Positions 1 to 5,373 of a DNA stretch of 11,735 bases are shown here, piece by piece. Where the stretch lies: assembly GCA_025656895.1 (NCBI GenBank), contig JAHXHF010000260.1:1-11735 (forward strand), read 5' to 3'. The position numbers and the translations under genes were made by a program. This stretch comes from a gamma proteobacterium symbiont of Bathyaustriella thionipta (lineage in GTDB: Bacteria > Pseudomonadota > Gammaproteobacteria > Chromatiales > Chromatiaceae). Below the pieces are notes generated by a model. The model searched no databases, was not told where the DNA came from, and was given only the letters and a program-made list of their open reading frames with translations. Positions within the stretch are counted from its first letter, which is position 1. The number at the start of each line of letters is the position of its first letter.

Positions 1-73
1 CCATTTTCTTTCTCCCATCAAGTTGATAGGAGTATTATCCTACAGGTGGTGGCTCAGTAGCTGAGCCTTAGGG
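1..73 (-). mobile_element. Possible mobile-element end (partial), reading out of the window
   Basis: On the minus strand the sensor-kinase fragment is followed at once by DNA with mobile-element features. There is a perfect 7-bp hairpin with a 3-nt loop (51-67, GGCTCAG/CTGAGCC), a second 5-bp hairpin (27-42, TAGGA/TCCTA), a Shine-Dalgarno-like GGGAG (12-16) and an ATG at 4-2 on the very edge. A terminal hairpin about 50 nt ahead of a start codon recalls the left ends of IS200/IS605 elements, and TTAC, a known target type for some of them, lies just before at 74-77. The 12-mer TGATGGGAGAAA before the ATG also occurs in the IS at the right edge, which points instead to an IS3-like leader. The transposase is outside the window, so the family and exact boundary are unresolved. 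Confidence 0.4.
51..67. repeat. Perfect inverted repeat (7-bp stem, 3-nt loop)
   Basis: GGCTCAG, a 3-base loop and CTGAGCC form a perfect hairpin two bases short of the stop codon (68-70) of the broken sensor gene. No T-run follows on either strand, so it is not a convincing intrinsic terminator. It sits where a mobile element appears to begin, so a terminal or subterminal transposon hairpin is the preferred reading. Confidence 0.6.
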
Positions 74-232
74 GTAATCAGGAAATGTTTTGGAACGTTC
101 CACATAGGCTGACTGTAGCATGTCCTGTTGGCTGGAACTGATGTGCCAGCCCAGAATCAAGGCCATGAGAGCAGCCGGCAAAACCCCCAGCATCAACAGG
201 CGGCTGCGTAATTTGAGGGATTGATTGCGCAT
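68..232 (-). pseudogene. N-terminal fragment of a membrane sensor protein (GacS/BarA-like), disrupted
   Basis: A 54-codon reading frame starts at ATG 232-230, with GGAG about ten bases upstream. Residues 1-11 are basic (MRNQSLKLRSR). Residues 12-29 form one hydrophobic helix (LLMLGVLPAALMALILGW), followed by a polar stretch with HISSSQQ and YVERS. A short basic N-terminus, an LPA-containing first helix and then an ER motif is how GacS/BarA hybrid histidine kinases begin. Those proteins exceed 900 residues, whereas this frame stops after KTFPDYP next to a perfect hairpin. It is therefore read as a gene cut by an insertion. It lies 53 bp downstream of the class V PLP gene on the same strand and may share its transcript. 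Assignment from 50 residues is tentative: another membrane sensor or methyl-accepting protein is possible. Confidence 0.5.
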
Positions 233-285
233 GTCAACGGTACTCCATTACCGAATGAGGTTTAGCCTGATTGTAGCGGATTCAG

Positions 286-1407
286 CTAAACTATTTTCTC
301 CAGCAGCTTGATGGCCCGGTCAATGTCCTTGCTATTCTGGTAGAAATGGGGCGAGAAGCGAATGCCGCCACCGCGCAAAGCACACACCAGCTTTTGCTGT
401 TGCATCTTTTGAAAGATTTTATCCTGATCTGAATTCAGAATACGAAAGTTGACAATACCCGATAATCTTTCGGGAACACCCGGGCTGAGAAGTTCAAGTC
501 GATTATTATTTATAATATAATCAATAAGATACTGAGAGTTTATAAGGATATTTCTTGATATATTTTCAAGCCCGACCTGTTCTATCAAAGACAGGCTTGC
601 CTGTAGAGCATGGATGCCCAGCATATTGGGGCTGCCGCATTCAAAGCGTTGCGCACTGTTATGCGGTTGCCAGTCTGTCTGATTGAAATCGGTCGGATTC
701 TGAATCATGTGCCAGCCGAATTGATGCAGTTTCAGTGATTGCATGCGTTTGGCGCGGCAATAAAACAGTGCCAGGCCTTCGGCTCCCAGCATCCATTTAT
801 GGCCATCAGCCACCACAAAATCGGCTTTGATGGTGTTTACATCCAGAGGCAGTACCGCCAGACTTTGAATGGCATCGACACAAAAAAGGATATTATTTTC
901 GTGGCAAAACTGGCCGATTTGTTGCAAATCCGCTCGAAATCCACTGGCGTATTGTACCGAACTGATACTGATCAGGCGGGTGTGTTCATCGCATAAGGCC
1001 AGCAGTGCTTCTTCGGCATCTTCTTCCTCAATTGAACTGCAGCGCAAGCGAACACCTTGTGTCTCAAGTGATTGCCATACAATCCGGTTGGAAGGAAATT
1101 CTTCCACAAAACTGACAATGTTGTCGCCTGCCTGCCAGTCCAGACCGGAAGCGATCACCGATAAAGCCTCTGAAGTGCTTTTCAGTAGCGCAATTTCTTC
1201 CTGCGAATCCGCGCTAATCAGTCTTTGCAGACTTTTACGCAGCTCAAGCTCGGTACTCATCCAGTGCGGGTAATGACTGGCACCATAAGCGGCATTTTCA
1301 TCGGCGAAGCGCTTTACCGCAGCACAGGTTTGTTTGGGCCAGGGGGCAACCGCAGCATGATTGAAATAAATAATATCCGGGTTCAGTGAAAAATAGTTCT
1401 TGTACAT
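286..1407 (-). CDS. Class V aminotransferase-fold PLP enzyme, cysteine-desulfurase-like but without the active-site cysteine
   Basis: This 373-residue protein belongs to the aminotransferase class V family (cysteine desulfurase, selenocysteine lyase, isopenicillin N epimerase). Near the N-terminus YFNHAAVAPWP matches the usual Y-x-N-x-A-x-x-P opening. VDAIQ supplies the PLP-ring Asp (about 178) and the phenol-contacting Gln (about 181). DGHKW holds the Schiff-base Lys (about 204). RGGGIRFSPHFYQN (about 345-358) is the C-terminal substrate-arginine region. The RxGHxC loop that carries the catalytic Cys of SufS-type desulfurases is absent, so sulfur transfer is unlikely; a lyase or epimerase-like activity on an amino acid is the safer inference. 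An upstream in-frame ATG at 1467 exists, but 1407 is chosen because it overlaps the gluQRS stop as TGATG, has AGGA about 11 bases upstream and gives the family's normal start. Translation is probably coupled to gluQRS. Residues 280-303 are encoded by an unusually AT-rich stretch. The substrate is unknown. Confidence 0.85.
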   Translation of the reverse strand: MYKNYFSLNPDIIYFNHAAVAPWPKQTCAAVKRFADENAAYGASHYPHWMSTELELRKSLQRLISADSQEEIALLKSTSEALSVIASGLDWQAGDNIVSFVEEFPSNRIVWQSLETQGVRLRCSSIEEEDAEEALLALCDEHTRLISISSVQYASGFRADLQQIGQFCHENNILFCVDAIQSLAVLPLDVNTIKADFVVADGHKWMLGAEGLALFYCRAKRMQSLKLHQFGWHMIQNPTDFNQTDWQPHNSAQRFECGSPNMLGIHALQASLSLIEQVGLENISRNILINSQYLIDYIINNNRLELLSPGVPERLSGIVNFRILNSDQDKIFQKMQQQKLVCALRGGGIRFSPHFYQNSKDIDRAIKLLEKIV

Positions 1408-2297
1408 CAGATTGGTAATCCTGCTTTGATTGTATCTGTCTGCCAGTTGGCTATGGCCCATTGCCATAATTCGGACAGGCTGGCGGGTGTTTCCGGCGGT
1501 AACGGTTGGCGCAGAAATTTCAGGGCTTGCAATAAGCCGGGCAGTGGATTGCGAGCATCCAGCGGGCAGCCCCGGCTTTGTTTGCTTAACTTCCTACCCT
1601 GGCTATCCAATACCAGAGGCAAATGGGCGTATTGCGGCGTGGCCAGTCCCAGAGCCTTCTGCAACATAATTTGGCGGGCTGTTGAGGCCAGCAGGTCAGC
1701 TCCCCGAACAATATGGTTGATACCCTGAAAAGCATCATCGGCAACCACCGCCAATTGATAGGCAAACAGCTGGTCGGCGCGGCGAATAACAAAATCACCA
1801 CAGCTTTCAGCCGGATTCTGGCAGTTTTCCCCCTGTATGGCATCCTGAAAACAGATTGCTTCGGATGACACCCGAAAACGCCAGGAGCGCAGTGTTTTTC
1901 CGGCAGCCAGACCTGAGCGGCAGGTTCCCGGATAAAGCGGGCCCTCCGGGCCTGTTAATATTGCGTTTCGGCTAATTTCACTACGGCTGCAGCCACAAGG
2001 ATAAGCCCATCGATTTTTAATCAGGTCTTGCAAAGCGGCCTGATAAGCCGGTTCGCGCCGGCTTTGGTAAAGAACACTAGCGTCCCATTGCAGGCCAAAG
2101 GCTTCCAGAGTACGCAGAATTTGATCAGCCGCACCTTGTTTCTCACGGCGGCTATCCACATCCTCCATGCGCACCAGCCATTGTCCCTGATGATTGCGGG
2201 CATCCAGAAAACTGGCAACAGCCGCCACCAGCGAGCCAAAGTGCAGCTCACCGGTCGGGGAGGGGGCAAAACGTCCTATATAGCCGGGGGTGTGCAC
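1407..2297 (-). CDS. gluQRS: Glutamyl-Q tRNA(Asp) synthetase
   Basis: GluQRS is a paralogue of the glutamyl-tRNA synthetase catalytic core. It activates glutamate without tRNA and attaches it to the queuosine base in the anticodon of tRNA-Asp, in the cytoplasm. The 296-residue length fits this truncated form; full GluRS is about 470. The class I HIGH equivalent is in RFAPSPTGELHFGSL (residues 9-23) and the KMSKS equivalent is RKLSK (235-239). Zinc ligands typical of GluQRS are C101 and C103 (CGC), Y122 and C126. RMEDVD (43-48) contacts the substrate. The start is GTG at 2297-2295: no ATG lies in frame upstream before a TGA, and the signature motif begins nine residues in. The ribosome-binding site is weak. 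It lies 87 bp downstream of dksA, behind an intrinsic terminator, the arrangement reported for enteric yadB, so read-through from dksA probably limits expression. Its stop overlaps the next start by one base. Confidence 0.96.
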   Translation of the reverse strand: MHTPGYIGRFAPSPTGELHFGSLVAAVASFLDARNHQGQWLVRMEDVDSRREKQGAADQILRTLEAFGLQWDASVLYQSRREPAYQAALQDLIKNRWAYPCGCSRSEISRNAILTGPEGPLYPGTCRSGLAAGKTLRSWRFRVSSEAICFQDAIQGENCQNPAESCGDFVIRRADQLFAYQLAVVADDAFQGINHIVRGADLLASTARQIMLQKALGLATPQYAHLPLVLDSQGRKLSKQSRGCPLDARNPLPGLLQALKFLRQPLPPETPASLSELWQWAIANWQTDTIKAGLPI

Positions 2298-2332
2298 GGG
2301 AAAAGTAGTCGCCTGGTAGGCACTTCGTCAAT

Positions 2333-2357
2333 AAAAAAGCCGGCATCAGCCGGCTTT
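2333..2357 (-). terminator. Intrinsic terminator between dksA and gluQRS
   Basis: Read on the minus strand, AAAGCCGGC, a TGAT loop and GCCGGCTTT form a perfect 9-bp stem (plus positions 2336-2344 and 2349-2357), followed by a T-run from 2338 down to 2335 and T again at 2334-2333. It starts 27 bp after the dksA stop. It should end most dksA transcripts and let a fraction continue into gluQRS, as reported for the enteric dksA-gluQRS region. The plus-strand side has only TTTAATT, so it works best for the minus strand. Confidence 0.9.
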
Positions 2358-2384
2358 AATTCAGCAGGGTAAAAGCCAATGGCC

Positions 2385-2822
2385 TTATCCCATCTGCTTT
2401 TCACGGATCTCATCCAGAGTTTTGCAATCAATACACTGGGTTGCGGTAGGCCGTGCTTCCAGACGACGAATACCGATTTCCACACCACAGGTTTCACAGT
2501 AGCCATAATCGCCGCTGTCGAGGTGATCAATGGTGTCGTCAATTTTTTTAATCAGTTTGCGCTCGCGGTCACGGGTACGCAGTTCAAAACTGAATTCAGA
2601 CTCCTGGGTAGCACGGTCATTCGGGTCAGGAAAATTGGCCGCATCATCCTGCATGTGATGTACAGTACGGTCTACCTCTTCCATTAACTGGGTCTTCCAG
2701 CCATTTAAAACCCGGCGAAAATGCTCAATTTGAGCATCGTTCATATATTCTTCGCCCTTCTTCTCTTTATAGGGCTCAACACCGAAAATGGTATTCTTTG
2801 CTGTCTTTTTGGCGGCCACCAT
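2385..2822 (-). CDS. dksA: RNA polymerase-binding transcription factor DksA
   Basis: DksA enters the secondary channel of RNA polymerase and works with ppGpp to repress rRNA promoters and activate amino-acid biosynthesis promoters. The 145-residue protein is close to E. coli DksA (151). It has GVEPYKEKKGEEYMN (14-28), a coiled-coil segment carrying QDDAANFPDPNDRATQ, with the DxxDxA tip at D66, D69 and A71, and a C4 zinc finger with C109, C112, C130 and C133 (YCETCG and CIDCK). It ends EIREKQMG like its relatives. An in-frame ATG at 2891 would add 23 residues not found in the family. The start at 2822 is preferred because AAGGAG lies eight bases upstream. It is divergent from the CbbY-like gene, is followed by a strong terminator, and has a candidate promoter at 2863-2891. 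Confidence 0.97.
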   Translation of the reverse strand: MVAAKKTAKNTIFGVEPYKEKKGEEYMNDAQIEHFRRVLNGWKTQLMEEVDRTVHHMQDDAANFPDPNDRATQESEFSFELRTRDRERKLIKKIDDTIDHLDSGDYGYCETCGVEIGIRRLEARPTATQCIDCKTLDEIREKQMG

Positions 2823-2862
2823 CCGCTCACTCCTTATGTCCAAGCATTTATTAAGGGCGGTA

Positions 2863-2891
2863 TTGATACCAGAATAGTGCGCCTGTCGCAA
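2863..2891 (-). promoter_or_regulatory. Candidate sigma-70 promoter of dksA
   Basis: On the minus strand TTGCGA (2891-2886), a 17-base spacer and TATCAA (2868-2863) each match the sigma-70 consensus at four of six positions. Transcription would begin about 34 bases before the dksA ATG, leaving a short leader with AAGGAG. Another -35-like TTGACC lies further upstream (2923-2918) but has no good -10 at the right distance. The call is by eye only. Confidence 0.35.
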
Positions 2892-2893
2892 GC

Positions 2894-2956
2894 TTAATCC
2901 ACCAAAAGCGAGTTGCAGGTCAAGCTTTTTCCAAGGACAATCAGGATATTATTCAT
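2894..2956 (-). CDS. Possible 20-codon leader ORF upstream of dksA
   Basis: On the minus strand a very strong ribosome-binding site, AGGAGG, lies eight bases ahead of ATG 2956-2954. The frame encodes MNNILIVLGKSLTCNSLLVD and stops with TAA at 2896-2894, 71 bp before the dksA start. The N-terminal half is hydrophobic. I recognise no family. In favour of a real gene are the near-ideal Shine-Dalgarno sequence and spacing. Against it are the short length and the fact that the best-looking dksA promoter lies downstream of it, so it would need its own promoter near 2970-3005 (that segment is AT-rich, with TAATAT). It could be a leader peptide, a small membrane peptide, or chance. Confidence 0.3.
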   Translation of the reverse strand: MNNILIVLGKSLTCNSLLVD

Positions 2957-3009
2957 GGGGGACTCCTCCTGATGCACGGCAATACTTAAATATTACAAGG
3001 GAACAGAGC

Positions 3010-3798
3010 ATGGCTGAATTGAAAGCGCTGATATTTGATGTCGATGGCACATTGGCCGATACCGAACGTGATGGTCACCGGGTGGCCTTCAATGAAGTAT
3101 TCAAACAGGAAGGGCTGGACTGGCACTGGGATGATGCACTTTACCACCAGCTTCTGGCTGTTACGGGTGGCAAGGAGCGCATGTTGTACTATTTGCAAAA
3201 ATTCAATCAGGAGTGGGCATTTGACGGTGATGAAAGCGCTTTAAAACAGTTCCTGGCTGAATTACATGCTAAAAAAACCGTACATTATGTGAAACTGCTG
3301 GAGCAAGGAAAAATCCCACTCAGGTGCGGAGTCAGGCGCTTGTTACAGGAAGCGCGCGATCAGGGCTTGCGACTGGCGATTGCCACCACCACTACGCCGC
3401 GTAACGTTACTGCACTGCTGGAACATACCCTGGGTATTGAATCAATCGACTGGTTTGAAGTGATTGCTGCCGGTGAAATGGTGAAGAAAAAGAAACCGGC
3501 AGCGGATGTATTTACCCTGGCTCTTGAACTGTTGCAGTTGCCGGCATCTGCCTGTGTGGCGCTGGAAGACTCGGTAAATGGCGTTATATCGGCACGGGAT
3601 GCCGGTATCAAACACATACTGGTCACCCAAAATGACTACACCGCCGGTCAGGATTTCAGTGACGCCACACTGGTATTGGATCAACTGGGTGATCCCGGTT
3701 CACCGGCGACACGCCTGGCAGGTGTGGATTGGCAAGGGGACATGCTGCATGTTCAGGATCTGATCGCACTGAACCGGCAAGTGAACGCTTCCGCATGA
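3010..3798 (+). CDS. CbbY-like HAD-superfamily sugar-phosphate phosphatase
   Basis: A HAD hydrolase of the CbbY group. In autotrophs CbbY dephosphorylates xylulose-1,5-bisphosphate, a misfire product that inhibits RuBisCO; relatives act as beta-phosphoglucomutases or phosphoglycolate phosphatases. Motif I is DVDGTLADTE, with nucleophile D10 and acid/base D12. Motif II is the ATTTT segment (T127 region). Motif III is K162 within MVKKKKPAADVF. Motif IV is ALEDSVNG (E186, D187). The cap carries TGGKERMLYYL (52-62), typical of CbbY. At 262 residues it is slightly longer than usual because of a C-terminal tail after about residue 230. AAGGGA lies nine bases before the ATG. The stop overlaps the next gene's start (ATGA), so the two are probably co-translated. 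No RuBisCO gene is in the window, so the substrate is inferred from family resemblance only. Confidence 0.85.
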   Translation: MAELKALIFDVDGTLADTERDGHRVAFNEVFKQEGLDWHWDDALYHQLLAVTGGKERMLYYLQKFNQEWAFDGDESALKQFLAELHAKKTVHYVKLLEQGKIPLRCGVRRLLQEARDQGLRLAIATTTTPRNVTALLEHTLGIESIDWFEVIAAGEMVKKKKPAADVFTLALELLQLPASACVALEDSVNGVISARDAGIKHILVTQNDYTAGQDFSDATLVLDQLGDPGSPATRLAGVDWQGDMLHVQDLIALNRQVNASA

Positions 3799-4967
3799 GC
3801 TGCCTGCCTGCAACGGCCGGCCGTATGGAGCGCATTGCGCCCTTTTATGTGATGGATTTGCTGGCGCGTGCGCGCGCCATGGAAGCGGCGGGGCAGGATG
3901 TTGTACACATGGAGATCGGTGAGCCGGACTTCATCACGCCACAAGCTGTTATTGAGGCGGGTCAGCAGGCTCTGGCTAATGGTAAAACGCATTATACGCC
4001 CGCGCTGGGGCTGCCCGCCTTACGGGAGGCCATATCGACTTATTATCAGGAGCGCTTCGACACGCAGATAGCGCCTGAGCGCATTATCATCACGCCGGGG
4101 GCTTCCGGTGCGTTGCAATTGGTAATGGGTGTGCTGGCCGAAGCCGGGCGCAAAGTGCTGCTGCCCGATCCCGGTTATCCCTGTAACCGCAATTTTGTCG
4201 AATGGATGGGCGGCACTCCGGTGGCATTGAAAGTGGATGCCGCCAGTCATTACCAACCGACGGCTGAACAATTATCAGAATGCTGGGATGAACAGACAGT
4301 GGCACTGATGCTGGCCAGCCCATCCAACCCTACCGGTACCGTTATTCCGCCAACACAGCTGTCTGAACTGGCAGCCTTTGCGGAAGCCCATGAGGGTGTC
4401 CTGGTGATGGATGAAATTTATCAGGGGCTGCTGTATGAGCAAGCGCCGGCCACCTTGCTGCATGAGCGGCCGCAGCACTTCGTCATCAACAGTTTTTCAA
4501 AATTCTTTGGCATGACCGGCTGGCGCCTGGGTTGGCTGGTTGCGCCTGAGTGTTATGTGGATGCCATAGAGCGGCTGGCACAGAATATTTTTCTGGCCGC
4601 GTCCACGCTGTCACAATATGCCGCGCTGCAGGCTTTTAGCACAGACACACAGGAAATACTGGAGCAACGCCGTGAAATCTTCCGGCAAAGGCGTGATTTT
4701 CTCTACCCGGCCTTGCTGGATCTGGGCTTTGATATACCGTTGCAACCGGAAGGAGCTTTCTACATTTATGCCAACAGCCGTCCGTTGGCGAATGACAGCA
4801 GCACGCTGTGCGAAGATTTGTTACAAAAAGCCCGGGTAGCGGTCACGCCAGGCAAGGATTTTGGCCGTAATCAGGCGCAACATCATCTGCGCTTTGCCTA
4901 TACCACCGATATAGATCAACTGCACAAAGGCGTTGAACGTATACGGGGCTGTCTGAAAAAACGCTGA
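3795..4967 (+). CDS. Class I/II PLP-dependent aminotransferase
   Basis: A 390-residue fold-type I aminotransferase of the aspartate aminotransferase superfamily. Seen in order (numbering from the 3795 start): MEIGEPDF near residue 39, HYTPALGLPALREAI near 66, SPSNPTG (N178 contacts PLP), MDEIYQ (D206 and Y209), SFSKFFGMTGWRLGW with Schiff-base K236 and phosphate-binding R244, and HHLRFAYT with carboxylate-binding R366. These are all the residues needed for catalysis. The amino donor cannot be read from the sequence; close relatives are annotated as aspartate, alanine or valine aminotransferases. The start at 3795 overlaps the upstream stop as ATGA. A second ATG at 3825, also without a clear ribosome-binding site, would give MERIAPFYVMDLL, and homologues often begin near there. 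No terminator follows. Confidence 0.9.
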   Translation: MSCLPATAGRMERIAPFYVMDLLARARAMEAAGQDVVHMEIGEPDFITPQAVIEAGQQALANGKTHYTPALGLPALREAISTYYQERFDTQIAPERIIITPGASGALQLVMGVLAEAGRKVLLPDPGYPCNRNFVEWMGGTPVALKVDAASHYQPTAEQLSECWDEQTVALMLASPSNPTGTVIPPTQLSELAAFAEAHEGVLVMDEIYQGLLYEQAPATLLHERPQHFVINSFSKFFGMTGWRLGWLVAPECYVDAIERLAQNIFLAASTLSQYAALQAFSTDTQEILEQRREIFRQRRDFLYPALLDLGFDIPLQPEGAFYIYANSRPLANDSSTLCEDLLQKARVAVTPGKDFGRNQAQHHLRFAYTTDIDQLHKGVERIRGCLKKR

Positions 4968-4974
4968 TTAGATG

Positions 4975-5003
4975 CCGACTATCTTCAGGCAGCGTTGTAT
5001 AAT
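4975..5003 (+). promoter_or_regulatory. Sigma-70-type promoter ahead of the 95-aa protein
   Basis: A perfect TATAAT (4998-5003) has CCGACT (4975-4980; three of six matches to TTGACA) exactly 17 bases upstream. It lies just after the aminotransferase stop and would start transcription near 5010, about 34 bases before the next ATG. It could also drive yoaA, tsaB and gor, which follow without an evident terminator. Confidence 0.55.
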
Positions 5004-5043
5004 GCCGCGACTTCGGCCATTACATTTACTTAAGGATAAAAAC

Positions 5044-5331
5044 ATGAGCGAACTGCAACTTTCTCCACAATTGATTCAGAATATCCAGCAGACCATTGTT
5101 GAAGCCGATCAGTCGGCCAGTGATCCGGGTGTTACTCTGCAATATCTGGCGGCGGTTTCCGGCTATATGCTGGGCATGCAGGATATGCCGGATGAGCGCA
5201 AGGATGATTATATGGAGCAATTGTGCGCCTTTGCCAAACACGTCATGGACGATGTACGCAAACCGGCGGCTGCAGCAGCCCCTGCGGCCAAGCAGCAGGC
5301 TTTCGGTTACTGGGAACCATCCAAAGCCTGA
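5044..5331 (+). CDS. Conserved-looking 95-aa protein of unknown function
   Basis: I do not recognise a named family. The start at 5044 has AAGGA eight bases upstream and a good promoter at 4975-5003, so it is very likely expressed. The first 70 residues look helical and acidic: an amphipathic opening (SPQLIQNIQQTIVEAD), then TLQYLAAVSGYMLGMQDMP, then an E/D-rich stretch ending FAKHVMDDV. A low-complexity Ala/Pro linker (KPAAAAAPAAK, about 77-87) follows, then a short aromatic tail with FGYWEP. There is no signal peptide, membrane helix or cysteine cluster. It lies 42 bp upstream of yoaA on the same strand. The helical-domain-linker-aromatic-tail layout suggests a small cytoplasmic protein that binds a partner through its C-terminus; this is inference only. 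Confidence 0.75.
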   Translation: MSELQLSPQLIQNIQQTIVEADQSASDPGVTLQYLAAVSGYMLGMQDMPDERKDDYMEQLCAFAKHVMDDVRKPAAAAAPAAKQQAFGYWEPSKA

Positions 5332-5373
5332 TCATAGCTGCCTTTTGACTCATATACAGGCGTTCTTAAGCAC

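Noticed and set aside
1408..1467. In-frame ATG at 1467 as the start of the class V PLP gene
   Set aside because: It would overlap gluQRS by 61 bases with residues unlike the family; the TGATG overlap at 1407 is the normal coupled start.
2823..2891. In-frame ATG at 2891 as the dksA start
   Set aside because: It adds 23 residues absent from DksA proteins and coincides with the candidate -35 box; ATG 2822 has AAGGAG at ideal spacing.
2941..3009. Sigma-70 promoter for the CbbY-like gene with TATTAT at 2947-2952
   Set aside because: No -35 hexamer with more than two matches lies at 16-18 bases, so I do not list it as a feature, although a promoter must be nearby.
3813..3824. 12-bp perfect palindrome ACGGCCGGCCGT
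   Set aside because: It lies within the start region of the aminotransferase, is made of common Ala/Gly/Arg codons, and has no repeat partner or operator context.
5345..5373. TTGACT as a -35 box for yoaA
   Set aside because: No acceptable -10 hexamer lies 16-18 bases downstream, and the start codon is too close.
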